This document shows, in pieces, positions 9,738 to 21,284 of a stretch of DNA of 64,000 bases. Source of the DNA: Lota lota (taxonomy: Eukaryota; Chordata; Actinopteri; Gadiformes; Lotidae); assembly GCA_026745465.1 (NCBI GenBank), contig JACYXH010000856.1, forward strand, positions 114,533 through 178,532. Direction: 5' to 3'. Below the pieces are notes generated by a model that was not told the DNA's origin, ran no database searches, and was given only the letters and a program-made list of their open reading frames with translations. Made by a program: the position numbers and the translations under genes. Within the stretch, counting starts at the first letter, position 1, and every line of letters starts with the position of its first letter.

Positions 9738-11284
9738 ATTGTACTCACCTATTTGAATGGCAGTTGACGAGCGTTGCGTTGTGCAAATTCCTTGACAATG
9801 TCCTTGAGTCTTGACTCAGCAGTGAGTTCTCCTTTGAACACAGGCGTATTTCAGAAGTGGCGATCTGAATCTCTCGCAAGGGCCCATTCTCCGCACAACA
9901 CACTGTTGGAGGTCCCGCTCTCTCTACGGGCCCCCCACCCCACGGGCCCCAGTGAAACACCACTGCCTGCACCGTTTATATTTACGCCACTGCATAGGGA
10001 CTCAACTGCAGGAGGGGCACCAAAACAGCCTCATGATAAACGTTATAAGAATTAATCAAATGTAAGGTTAAGCACAACTCCAAAAGGTACATATAACCAT
10101 TTAAGGTAATACAAGATACACATATATGTGGGGCCCACAGTAATGTTGGGTATATTAATGGCATATTAGTGGACACTGGGCACCCCCCCATTCTCGTACT
10201 AAATTGTCATGTATTCTTTTCTTGTTTGATTTATTATTTTGTACATTTACAATCTGATGTATATGCATTTGCAAGAACAACTGATCTATTTCAGTAGGTT
10301 CAATTACTATTTACAATCAGTAAAGCTCCCACAGGCACTTTGGGGCAGCTAAGTAGCAACGATACACTGACGTGCTTGTGTTTCTGTATTTCTAGACAAT
10401 AATTAAAATAACCATTTTACATCTACGTGCGCTTGGAAGTCCCTTTATGTCCAAGTTTGCAACATATACATATACATATTTACTGTTGCTCGAAATAAAT
10501 AAATTATGGCACCCCCTCCCTCATCTCCCTGTGGAAGTACAGAGAGCTGAGACACTTGTGTGTCCGTTTGTCCTTCATCACCCAACAATATAGCACATCG
10601 ATTTCCCTTCATCACACAACAATATAACACAGAGAGAGATTTCCCATGATCCTTTGTGCAGCGCGTTGACGTACCTCACGAGGCCTATACAAATAATGCT
10701 TGCAAATGTTCAACGCCCTTCCAATTTCCCCGTAAAGTGCCTGTAAATGGCTGCAGTAGCTAGAAATGTTTTCCATTTTATCAATGGTTGTTCTTCCTAC
10801 CTAGAGCCAGTGTGAGCCGATGCAAAGTGATCTGTAGAGACAGACGTCAGGGCAAGGTACGTAGCAGTGGGGCCATAATCATGTTTAAGTAAGATACACA
10901 TCTGATATCTCTTTTACTCATGAGGACAAGTGTAAGTAGCCTAAACATGTTAACCAAAACGAAAGTTTGAAAAATGAATGTTTTAATTAGAACTACATAT
11001 AATTGGACAATTCTAATTCTACCAATTCATAATGAATACATTGAGAAGGAAATAAAACCATGCATTTATTTTCCATTGAATATCTTTGCATATCAAATTG
11101 GAGAGGAAAGTACAGAGGCAGACAGATAAAAGCATACCCATTGCTAGTAATTAAATAAACTCAATGACATCTCAACAAATCAAAGGGAAGACTACGGCCC
11201 TTGACAATGTGTTTTAGTGGTACCATTAAAGGGATCCACCCTGACGATACCATGTGTATAAGTACAAGCATTTCTAGAACGCTA
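9700..11284. other. Non-coding between minisatellites and left arm
   Basis: A (GT)n run lies at 9706-9733. 9770-10000 is GC-richer and looks like an old interspersed repeat of unknown class (it ends TTTATATTTACGCCACTGCA). Two copies of a 35-base unit with CTTCATCACNCAACAATATA lie at 10570-10625. No exon was identified. Confidence 0.45.
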
Positions 11285-11443
11285 GCCTTGCTTACCGTTT
11301 TTTTCCCCCTGTAATTCTAACTAAAACAAGTTTGTTGTAATAACAAAAGCCATGTTTTTGTTAAATTCACCTCATATCTCTCACCTTTCCTTTCCTGCAG
11401 AAAACCCCATAGTCACTCTCACAGTAAGGGCTTGAGGATTAGT

Positions 11444-11495
11444 ATTTGCATACAAGAGCCTTTGGATTAATGAATGCAAATCCAAGTGTATAAGG
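11444..11495 (+). promoter_or_regulatory. Candidate lectin promoter: two octamer motifs and a TATA-like box
   Basis: ATTTGCAT at 11444-11451 and its reverse complement ATGCAAAT at 11474-11481 form two opposed octamer (POU/Oct factor) sites. They are followed by TATAAGG at 11489-11495. The likely noncoding first exon begins about 25-30 bases later and ends at the donor GTGAGT (11553). The right-arm copy keeps one octamer and a TATA-like TATATGG near 55065-55085. Function is inferred from motif spacing only. Confidence 0.45.
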
Positions 11496-11786
11496 TGCTG
11501 GTCCTAGATGCAGACGCCTCATTCGTAGCAGACGGACCTACAGACTCTGCCGGTGAGTACCATCTTCAAGACAGAGAGAAAAACTATTTTGCGATATTTT
11601 TGTATTGCTCTCTAATGTTAGACTCCTAATTTTTGGACACCTAAGATTAATGTAATATTTCAGTTACTCATAGCTCCATCTCAAATGATCTAATCCTTTT
11701 CACTTTTAATATAATGTTAATATGAAGGAATGTATACCTAGTAGCTAGTATTATCTATTGTCTGAGCATGTTGTTTCTCCAGAACC

Positions 11787-14599
11787 ATGGGGTCAAGTCG
11801 TCTCATCTGCAGGTTCATTGGTAGGTATTCCACACAGTACGACAGTATTTATCATTATCCAGTTCATTATATTGAATTAATAAAAATGTACCTGCCATAA
11901 CTTTTAACAGTTGACCTCCTCCTATGTTATTGTGATCGTGGGCGTGTGTAAGATTCCCACCATGAATAGTTTGAATATTTCATAGAGTAGTTGCAGGATA
12001 AATGCTTGTAAAAAATAGCTGAAGTATTTATTTTATTAAGTAAATAGTATTTCCTCATCACCAGGTGTTGTGGTCCTCCTGTGGAAGTCACCTGGATTTT
12101 CTGGTATTTCTATGTGCCCCATTTAGGGGCCGATGACTAGTTATAATAATTATTATAAGTATTTCAATGTGTTTAGAACACTAGAATGCAACTTGACAAA
12201 CTATTCTGTGGTTCCACTCTCCATTAAGCTGCATCCCGCATTAACCTGGCGTTGAGCGGCAAGGCTATTCAGTCTACAACCTACTCGAACCTGGGGAAGG
12301 CTGAAAACGCCATTGATGGGAACACCGACCCTGAGTACAATCACAACAGCTGCACCCATACCAAGTTCCAAGCCAAACCATGGTGGAGGCTGGAGCTGCC
12401 TGGTGTGTACAGGGTGTCAGAGATCCAGGTCACTAATAGGAATGACGTTAGGGACAGGCTCAATGGCGTGGAAATACTCATCGGGAATTCACTGGCGAAC
12501 AACGGCAACAACAATCCAAGGTGAATCACTGGTGTCACCTCCCCTACTTCCACTGAATACTGTTAGACTCCCAGCCAAAACGTTCTGGGTTTGATTCCTT
12601 ATGACCTCGACCTGCTTTTAATTATTTGGAATTATTTGGATAAAAGTACAAATGACTAAATAGCATAAAATATTATACTCTCTGATACCTTCACCAGACT
12701 ACTGTATCTTCTCTCTCTGTCTCTTTTCCTCAGGTGTAACATCATCAACGATAACCCAAGCTGCTTGACTCAGACTGTCAAGTGTTGGGGAATGGAAGGA
12801 AGGTTCATCAACTTCTACAAGAACTCTGATGTAACAGATGCTTTGGTGTTGTGTGAGGTTAAAGTGTACGGAGGTAGGAACCCAGTCCATCATTACATGA
12901 TCATCAAAGGGGGATGGGTGTACCAGTACCACTGTTGGTCAACCATCATTGGTCAAAAGTCAAATACTGCTGTTCCTTATAGCTCAACAGGTAGAGCATG
13001 GCATTAACACTGTCAGGGTTAGGGGTTTGATTCCCACTCGGGGCTACCTATTATTACAATGTATGCACAGACAGTATTGTAAGACACTTTGGGTAAAAGC
13101 ATCCACCAAAGCACAATCTGCATACAGTGTTTTCAACCTGTGGTACCACTGGTGGTACACGAGGGTACTGCAGGTGGTACGTGGGATTTTATTCTTGAAA
13201 TAAACACTTTTTCCCACTGGCCAAGGCCTTTTTCTCAGTAATACTTGTGTATACAGGGTTTGCTGGCACTCTTGGGTCAGCCACTGCATTTGTATTTATC
13301 TAATTTCTACCGTTTGCATCTGAGGTGGTCCGTGAAAGGTCTTGATGACAATTTAGTGGTCCACCTAAAGTCAAAGGTTGGCACCACTGATCTACATGAC
13401 TGTTCTGTATTGTGATATTTCAGAGTGAAGTATCAAAGTAAGTTGGTTTCTGAATGGTCTAAGACACCTCATAGCCCTTCACATCAGTTGAGTTCAAGTG
13501 TGCTGAGATTTCAGAGAGAAAAGTACTGCCAAGTGTCTGAAGGTGTTGTGTGTGCATTTAAAAACATCGCACACCGATTGGCAATTTAGTGTCGCTAATG
13601 ACGTTTTTGTAAATGTGTCTGCTAAATGTGTTAATAGTGGGTAGGGAGTAGGTGTCTGCTCAAAGACACATAAAGAGATACTTACAGGGCTGAGAGTAGA
13701 AATCCCTCACCACCGCACTGTCTTTTGGTTCCCCAGAGTTAGGGCCTCCTCCACCCTCCATCAGCATTCAGGAGATGGGGAGGAACATCACTCTGGTGGG
13801 GAGGCGGCTGTGCTGGTCAGACGCCCTGCTGTACTGCAGAGACTTTCACTGGGACCTGCTGAGCCTCAGGGACCCAGAAGAGCATGAGATGATTGATGAG
13901 CTGGTGGCTGGTGCCCTCTTCCCACTAACCAGCCACCTCTGGGTGGGCCTGCGCAGGTACTGGCCAGACCTTGGTGTCTATCAGGCAATCAAGTCTGTCC
14001 TTATGATCATCTGTCCGTCCATCACTTTGTCTTATCAACAATACCATGAAAATATCACAAGCTAAATATTTGGCCACATTATTCTTCCTTCCACCCAGGT
14101 AACTCTTTCATCTCTTTCAATGTTGGTAGGTCTCTTTCAGGAAGCTCCTGGTTTTGGATGTCCGGTGAGCCGATGGACTTCAGCCAATGGGACGAAGGCT
14201 CACAACATTCCAGCCCCTGTGGGGGCGTGTCCAGTGTGGAACATTCCACATGGAGGCCACGCTCTTGTGAAGAACATCTTAAGTTCATCTGTTTTACAGG
14301 TTGGTGTCCAGCCTATAGAGCCATTACCAGGTCCTTATAAAGCCAAATATGCTTAACCTTCTGTAAAGGCATGCACCAGCTTGAAACAGTAAGAGGTTTG
14401 AGCTTCCTGTTAGGGAAAATAAAAGTCCTCATATGTACTACGCTCAACCTAGGATAGTGAATAAATGAAATGAGCTGTAGGTATTTTCAGCCACTTTCAT
14501 TACATTTCTTCTATTTATATTTCCGCAGGTCCGACAGAAGGAGTGAACCAGTTGCGCTTCTATACTTCCACAAGAGAGAATCAAATTCACTGCACCTAA
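11787..14599 (+). CDS. Secreted FTP (F-type lectin) + C-type lectin-domain fusion protein, left copy
   Basis: The model has seven coding exons: 11787-11820, 12065-12103, 12229-12520, 12734-12873, 13737-13956, 14145-14299 and 14529-14599. All have GT/AG ends and the phases fit at every junction, giving about 316 residues ending in TAA. A noncoding exon probably ends at 11552. The N-terminus MGSSRLICRFIGVVVLLW looks like a signal peptide. Exons 3-4 encode an FTP/fucolectin domain (INLALSGKAIQS, SCTHT, PWWRLEL, IQVTNRND, CWGMEGRFINFY, LCEVKVYG). The fucose motif is His-26 residues-Arg-Asn-Asp followed by Arg, one residue shorter than in eel agglutinin, and the usual vicinal Cys-Cys is absent. 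Exons 5-6 encode a C-type lectin-like domain (CWSDALLYC, HLWVGLR, SSWFWMSGEPMDFSQWDEG, final FIC) that lacks EPN/QPD and WND, so calcium-dependent sugar binding is unlikely. The last exon adds a short tail. It probably acts outside the cell as a glycan-binding defence lectin. An AATAAA at about 15796 may end the transcript. Confidence 0.85.
12562..12655 (+). mobile_element. SINE remnant in lectin intron
   Basis: It shares ACTCCCAG and GTTCTGGGTTTGAT with the SINE at 28018-29275 and ends in the common vertebrate SINE tail motif TTTGGATAAAAG. The same remnant sits in the right-arm intron at about 53665-53765, so it predates the duplication. Confidence 0.6.
12971..13116 (+). mobile_element. tRNA-derived SINE (V-SINE-like)
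   Basis: The head resembles a tRNA gene, with box A (TATAGCTCAACAGGTAGAGC) and box B (GGTTTGATTCC). The 3' part has GTAAGACACTTTGGGTAAAAG, a form of the conserved fish SINE tail. It lies in the intron between the FTP and CTLD exons and is shared with the right arm (53168-53285). Confidence 0.75.
13124..13389 (+). mobile_element. hAT-like MITE, left arm only
   Basis: The ends are imperfect inverted repeats (CAGTGTTTTCAACCT and the complement of AGGTTGGCACCACTG). The flanking 8 bases, ATCTGCAT and ATCTACAT, match at seven positions, as expected for a hAT target duplication. No coding capacity. The right-arm intron lacks it. Confidence 0.55.
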
Positions 14600-17173
14600 T
14601 TGGCCTCACTGGGAAACATAGCTGCTGATTTTGATAAAGACCTGAGTAGTGAAGTTTCTGAATGCTGTAGCTCAGAGTGTGTCTGAGGTAGCTAGCTAGT
14701 TCTGCATTCCGTCATTATGGGTATTGTGACAGGCCACATTTTGTGCTAGAATAGCATATAGTATACATTTACTTTAGTTTATAATCAGTGAACTTCTTTA
14801 TGACCAGATGTAGTTGTGTCATGCATCAATCCTTTGATCTGAAATGTGGAGAATGTGAGTTCAAGATGGTTTCAAAAGACTAAATCAAGTTTCTGTTGGC
14901 TTTTATATCTCTGTCTGGCTTAGCTGATTTACAAATTATATCAACACAGTAGGGTTATATCTTAAACTCTGATTGAGTAGGTTGTTTTAATGGAATTGAA
15001 GTGGGGGTTATATTTATGTATTGATATTGACGATTCACCTTTTCCTGATGTGAATGTGCTGGTTTGTCTTTATTTTGCATATAAATGTAACATATTTAAT
15101 GATTGTTTGCTAGTGTCATCCTAATATCACTGACCCGAAGACCAATAATCTGAATGTATAAATAGATCACATAGTTTGCCCCGCTGTAGTTATCAGAAAT
15201 GTTAGCAGGCTAGCTTTAGTTAACAGAGTAACAAACAGTTCTGATTCATGGCTCTCTTGGATAAGCTTTTCAATGTCCACCAACCTATCCACGTATCTTT
15301 TTGACAATATCAACGATGAAACGTGATCTCCAACCTAAACGTCAGAATAGGTTGTTTGTAGAGGTCTTTGAAAATGACCCATATGACCGTTTTAGCCCCC
15401 TATCAACTGTTTGAAGAAACAGCAATACGTCACGTATGTAAAGGTTCTGCCAAAACAAAATGGATGACAATCATTATATTCTCAGTGGAAAAAGCAACAT
15501 TTAAGATAGTTACGGAATTAAAATGAGCTTTGATAAAATTTCTAGTGATGAATATTCATTTTAATGTTGTAATCTTCAGTCAGTGAATGTAGAGGATGTT
15601 TAGTTTGTTAGTTAATGCAACTTTTTCTATCGTTGCCATGGTGATTCATATAGATGCTGGTAACCCTGAAACAACGCAGCTTGCATGTTGTTTGAATCTT
15701 TGTTTTGCGTTGTGTAACATTAGTCATCTGGGCTGCTATGTTATGTGTGTTCAAAGTCATGATATGTTATTTTATGTAACTGATGATGTTCTTTCAATAA
15801 AAACATAGATTTTTGAGTGACCCACGGATGACTTTTTCCGTCTTTGGGACGGAGCAGGCCGTAATGAGTTTATATCCACTTTGCTTCCGCCAAAAAATCC
15901 ATTCTAAAGGTTAATTTTATAAAAACATAGATAATAAGCACAATATAATCATGACCAATTAATTCCGCTTTAAAGCGTTTATGCGTCAATAAAGTAAAAG
16001 GAAGACTAAAAAGACTTGAAAGGCCCTCAAGGACAAGTAAGATAATACATTTAGGGCCTCTAGCCCTACAGGAAATAACTAAAAGAGTCTCGGATAATGC
16101 TCCATCTCATGACCTCTTACCCCTCTCACTTTGTTAGATCTCAGAAGGGGCGTGGCGTGGGCTCCTTCTGACCTTTCGACCCCATATATGAAAAACAGCT
16201 GTCTTTACACGCTGTTGAGGAAAGTGTCTTTAAACAGTTAAATTTGGTTTTGCCTCATACTGTTCCCCCCTCCCAGCCAGAACCCGGTCTCTGCCCCCCA
16301 CTGTTAGTTGACGACACCTTTTCCCTGCCCTTACGCCCCCCCCCCCCCCCCCCCGCCAGATCCCTTTCTCTGAACCCCAGTTTGAGTTCATATTTATATT
16401 TACCTTCATCCTGTTCTCATCCCCCTCCCTGCTAAACGTCTGTCTCTAACCCCCTTTTGTTCTTAAAGATATTGTAAGATATTGCTCCACGGTTGGTATT
16501 GCCATCAAATGGCCCTTCCCTTGTCTCACAACCTAACAACAGATCCCCCTCAGACAAACAGGTCGGGGGCCCATCATCAATAATTAGCCTGGATGTAGCC
16601 GTAGGGTGTAGGCGGTTTGTCATTGGCTTAATTTAATAACGGTAACCCAATAGCCATCTGTGGGTTATACCTTTTTGCATGATAACAGATGATGATAGGA
16701 GGTAACTGAGAGCCCCGCCCTTGTCATGTGCTTTAAGACACTGTGTTGTGTGATGACTAAAAACTTTAGTGGGAGACGTATGGGAGAAGAATAATAAGAG
16801 AGCACTCAGGATTTTACACACAGAATCAAGCAGAGCTTTTTGTGACCATGGAAGGACTCTGGTGGTTGTTTTGGGGATCCAGCATGAGCCCACAAATAGA
16901 GCATTGAACGTGAAGTATTGACTCTGCTGTCTTTTTGGAAGAATCGGACTGGAAACTTGCTGTGGATATATGTGAACTTCTACACATAAGAAAAAAATTG
17001 TTTAGTCTCTTGACCTCAGGGTTCAGAGGATAGCCTAGCATCATAGCACCAGAGTCTAGCGTCATGGAGATGCTATGTGATGGTGCTGGTGGTGATGGTA
17101 CTGGTAGTGGTGGAGGAGTTCTCGGGTGAGGTAGTAATAAGGGGACTCAGGGAGCCAATGTGCAGGCAGACAT
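14600..17173. other. Lectin 3' side and non-coding left-arm DNA
   Basis: No second gene was recognised. The block is homologous to 48480-51209 in reverse. It has a C homopolymer near 16338-16355, AATAAA at 15796, and an AT-rich 3' UTR-like stretch up to about 15810. 16440-17060 has several open frames on minus but no domain. The right copy has an extra stretch of about 280 bases (49495-49775) not found here. Confidence 0.5.
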
Positions 17174-17233
17174 CTTGACAGGTGCTAGGACCCTGGGGAA
17201 GCCGTGGTCCCCAGGGTCCTAGCGCCTGTCAAG
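17174..17233 (+). other. 60-base near-perfect hairpin
   Basis: 26-base arms (CTTGACAGGTGCTAGGACCC... and its complement) enclose an 8-base loop AGCCGTGG. Only one position is non-Watson-Crick, and it would be a G-U pair in RNA. It is absent from the matching part of the right arm. It could be a microRNA-like hairpin, a foldback element, or a product of replication template switching. Confidence 0.75.
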
Positions 17234-17689
17234 TGTGAACTCAGTGCGGTCAGCTCCAGTAGGAGGACGATACTACCGGCCTACTGAAGACCAGACGGCC
17301 CCGTTTTCCAGGGACAGTCCCCGTTTTAAAAAATAGCATTTTAAAGATATATCAACAGATTGAAAGGTTCTAGCATGCTCATGAATATTCATTTCTAGAC
17401 AGTTGGTAATTAGTCTGGGGTCTATCTGATAGGCTGTGACGCGGCCTCGCTACGCGGGGGGTCTATATATGGATTTAAACCATAAGCAGACCGATCATAT
17501 TCAATAGGCTATCAATACAATATGTAGCAATACAGTTGTGGATGACAAACTAAGCTTTGAGCTTAATGTGAAGTCAGTCTCAAACAAAGGTCACCAGCTC
17601 TAATTCTTTTTAAGGAAGCTTTGATCACCAGTGCAAAAGTTAAATATTTGTGTGTAGCGACTGGTGGTTATTTGCGACTGTAACTGGGA

Positions 17690-17707
17690 CACACACACAC
17701 ACACACA

Positions 17708-17746
<39 letters not shown>
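17690..17746 (+). repeat. (CA)n microsatellite
   Basis: Near-pure CA repeats. The right-arm counterpart is (TG)n at 46975-47008. Confidence 0.95.
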
Positions 17747-17748
<2 letters not shown>

Positions 17749-17759
17749 GTCTGTATGGG

Positions 17760-18065
17760 CAGGAGAGCACTTCACCGGGGAGTGTCGCTCGAGGAGGGAG
17801 GAGCCGTGAGCTGTACAGGTCCGGACACACGGCACTTCCGCTCGCACCGCTCGCTGTCCATGTTCCCTCGTGAAGAGTCTGGAGCCTTCCGCTCCGTCAG
17901 CCTCCGCAGTCCAGTCAGCCTCCGCACCGCGCGGAGCGTCGTGTTGACGCTGAGTGAACTGTCTCTCCGCCCCCACGGGCCACGCCCCCACGGGCCACGC
18001 CCCCTCTTGCCGTATGAACCAGGTGTGTCGCATTAGTCGTTCACCTCGTCCGACCCGGAAGTAGA
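17760..18065. promoter_or_regulatory. CpG-rich island, promoter-like
   Basis: This stretch is dense in CpG in an otherwise CpG-poor neighbourhood. It has a 15-base direct repeat with CCACGCCCC (GC/KLF box) around 17970-18003, and ETS-type CCGGAAGT near 18054 and ACTTCCG near 17836. The same block is conserved at 46670-46960. Both strands are open for long stretches, but the peptides resemble nothing known and neither neighbouring gene starts here. A promoter for an unseen noncoding transcript, or the relic of a lost 5' exon, are both possible. Confidence 0.4.
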
Positions 18066-18941
18066 CTCTGTTCAACACAGTACGATTTGGGCTGAGAACA
18101 CTCAGCGGGAGGAGGGGGGGGGGGGGGTTATCTCCATGGTTACGACCCACGGCCACTTTGTGATGCTCTTTTTTACAGTCGCTGAGTGGGAGCGTCATCA
18201 TGAGCGATGTTGAATATGAAACGCACCACACACCGTGGCCTTATCCTACAAGTGTCCCAGAAGCTTCATGAACCTTCTCGGACCCCAACAATAACCACTC
18301 CCCAGATGGAGCTGTCGTTGTGACGTCACGGGGCCTCCGAAAGGCCCCGTAGACATCCCGGAAAGAACCGGACCGGAGTTCAGAGCAGCGTGGAACGGGT
18401 TTCTTTCTGCATTATGTGATTATTCTAGTAACGTTGACTAAAGAGCATAGGTTACTAAGTTTAAGATCATAGAAGACATACTAAGACGGAACAAGATAAG
18501 GGTTTATATTGGTAATGATAAGAATTGTAGGTAATATAATTATATAGAATAATGAGCACTGTTAATAACCTCTCATTTATAACAGCCTGCTTTTATATAT
18601 AACAAGTATTTATTAAATAATAATAACTCAAGTAGAAGTAAGAGTAGTCATCAGATAATAGCTTGAGGAAGAGTAAGAAAGTACCTAGTGAAAAGACTAC
18701 TCAAGTACTGAGTTATTTCAAACCAAATGATTTATTGTTGTAATAAGCAGAGCAAGATGAACGTAAATAGACACATATTACATTGTATATGCTTGTCTAA
18801 TAGACATTAACAACATATAAAATAGCATGTATCCCATCAAATAAAACATCACACAATAACATATTAAACGTTTACAAAATAACATGAATGAAGACAAATA
18901 CAGACACAAGAAAGCTCTCTCTCTCTCTTTCTGTGTGTTTG

Positions 18942-18944
<3 letters not shown>
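18066..18944. other. Non-coding, includes the candidate TRIM poly(A) region
   Basis: 18232-18860 matches 45880-46480 in reverse. On the minus strand AATAAATCATTTGG (around 18722-18735) is conserved at the same place after all three TRIM16-type B30.2 exons (also about 36123-36136 on minus, 45973 on plus), so it is the likely polyadenylation signal. A GC-rich self-complementary motif GGGGCCTCCGAAAGGCCCC lies at about 18329-18347. Confidence 0.5.
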
Positions 18945-19028
<84 letters not shown>

Positions 19029-19034
19029 GTGTGT
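18945..19034 (+). repeat. (GT)n microsatellite
   Basis: About 45 near-pure GT units. Confidence 0.96.
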
Positions 19035-21244
19035 AAAGATTTGCACCGTTTGAAGAAGTAGATAACCCCCTTGGGAGTAAAATTGGATCTTACATAAACA
19101 CACACACACACGTGCGCAGATCATCATTGTTTGTTAATGATCAGAAGAATACAGCCCTCCCTCCCTCATATGAGACCACATCAGTCCTGTAACTACAAAC
19201 ACCAGCAGCCCTATAATGACCATCATCTTTATTCAAATATGAGATTAGTTGGCACACAAAGACCAACGATAACAACCAAAGTCCACCATGTAGTCTGCTT
19301 CACTGCCATAGGCAGAGTGAAAATTTGAATCAAAAAGAACAAAACATGAGCTGTGAAGCTGCTCAACAGTTGGGGTTGGAGCCAACCACTCGACCACAAG
19401 GGCCCTCGGGGTGTGTGTGTGTGTGTGTTTGTGTGTGTGTTTGTGCATGCGTGCGAGTGTGTGCATGCATGCGCGCATGTGTGTGCGTGCGTGTGTGTGC
19501 GTGTGTGTGCATGCGTGTTTGTGTGTGTGTTTGTGTGTGTGTGTGCGTGCATATGTGTGCATGTGTGTGTGTGTGGGGTAGGAGGAAGTTGGCGGCGGGG
19601 GTTTGAGATGAATGTTGAACAGGTTGAGACGATCTAGCACATCTGGGGAACGTGATTAACTGTCCTTAGGAACATGCAACACTGGAGAACGGAGGAAGGA
19701 TTAAAGGGCTGTGTCAGACAGAAAAGAAGTCCTTATATAGAGCATGTCCAACATCCATACCTTCAGATTGGTGCCACAGCAGTGAGGGCCGCTATCGCCG
19801 ATATGGCCTGGACCATCAGTGAGGCAGCGGGGGTGTCAGACAGACCAGGCAACCAAAAGTTAAAATGTCTTGATTCTGTCCAAACCTCCACGCCCCACAC
19901 CCCCTCCTCTGAGCTGATGAACTATTCATCTTGTCCGTTGTTTCTTTCAGTTCAAAGTTGTCTTTTATAGAAGTAAAGGGGGGGACGGTTAGATTAATCT
20001 GTAAATCTTTAATCTTATGTTGGCATACTGTATGTTTGTTGGCTTATGAAAGGTCTCCAAAAATGAAGCAACGTGGGGAAAACCAACAGGGAATGTAGGG
20101 CATCATGTGTTCTGGCCAGAGTACGCGGTCAGTTTACCCAAAATCCCAAATATCCTCCCACTTTTTACCAAAACAACCAGGTGGTTTCTATGGGATTTCT
20201 TTGAAAAACGGCCTCATATCTTAATATTTAGTCTTTTATTAGACGCAGTGATCCAAAGCTACGTAGTGAAAAGATACACATATGCGTTGAAAGTATGATG
20301 CTAAGGGTGCTGCAGCACCCCCCGTTTGAAATAATGTTGTAAATATTATTGTAGTTTTTTAAAATAATTTCTGATTTATATATATTCTTCTTCTTAAGGC
20401 CCTTGTGTTAGCATTATTTAGTATTAAAACTAAAATAATTATTGGCTGAATACACGAGAACATTCAGTTGAATCCACTCTTTATTACCATGACGCTTCAT
20501 TAACAAATAGAACAGAAAAATAGTCCCTTACGTGTACACAATAAACACAAGAACTAATATAATAGAAGTAGCAGACATTACAAACCATAAACAGGTGCGC
20601 ACATATCTTGAATAACTGAACATGTTCTGCTGACATTTTGTTCCCAACAGAACACAAGGAATCAATATTCAGTTTAAAGTTATTTACAACATGAACATTA
20701 CCCCATAGACCAGTTGGTCTAATGAATAAAATATCAAATCTGCTTTAAATCAGGTTCCATGTTAGGATTATTACAATGAAAACTGAAATCAGAGTCCTGA
20801 AGAACAAAACTGTTAATGACTGAAAATATACAAATATTGTAGTATAAGAAAAATGTGATTTACCATCAACAAGTATTTAAATACATTTCAAATTAAAAAA
20901 AGTATATTTGTAAAACCTGCTTAGCTAACTCTATGGAGAATCTTAAAAGTCTCTTCCATTCATGGCTTATCAAGATAAACTTTTCAGAAGCCCAATAAAA
21001 TGTAGCATTTGGAGTTTAGTTAATACATGTTTTAAAATCAACCAAAATACAAAAGTCTTGAAATTGCGGAAACACTGATACGAGTATCATTCATAGTGAT
21101 GTCACACGTTCACCTTCTCTACAGCGTATAAAAAAACAAAACACTGATTCATTCTCCTGACCCAATTTACACTGATAACCACCTTATACAATAGAGAGAG
21201 AGAACATGACATCAACCTCTAAAACAGAGCAATAGTCCCTAACC

Positions 21245-21247
<3 letters not shown>
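19035..21247. other. Left-arm-specific block, no gene recognised
   Basis: About 2.2 kb with no counterpart in the right arm. It holds a fragment duplicated from 2995-3135, a (GT)n/(GTGC)n tract at 19405-19576, and unique AT-rich DNA. On minus, about 19750-19850 reads SDTPAASLMVQAISAIAAL followed by TAVAPI, which is coding-like and hydrophobic but unassigned. The block separates the TRIM stop codon from its conserved poly(A) motif. Confidence 0.5.

Positions 21248-21280
<33 letters not shown>
21248..21280 (+). repeat. (GT)n touching the TRIM stop codon
   Basis: The repeat begins immediately after the stop codon of the B30.2 exon (minus strand). Confidence 0.95.

Positions 21281-21284
<4 letters not shown>

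Noticed and set aside
17668-18231. 187-residue minus-strand protein in the CpG island
   Set aside because: Ends in (GT)n, shows no domain, and is equally open on the other strand; treated as CpG-island sequence.
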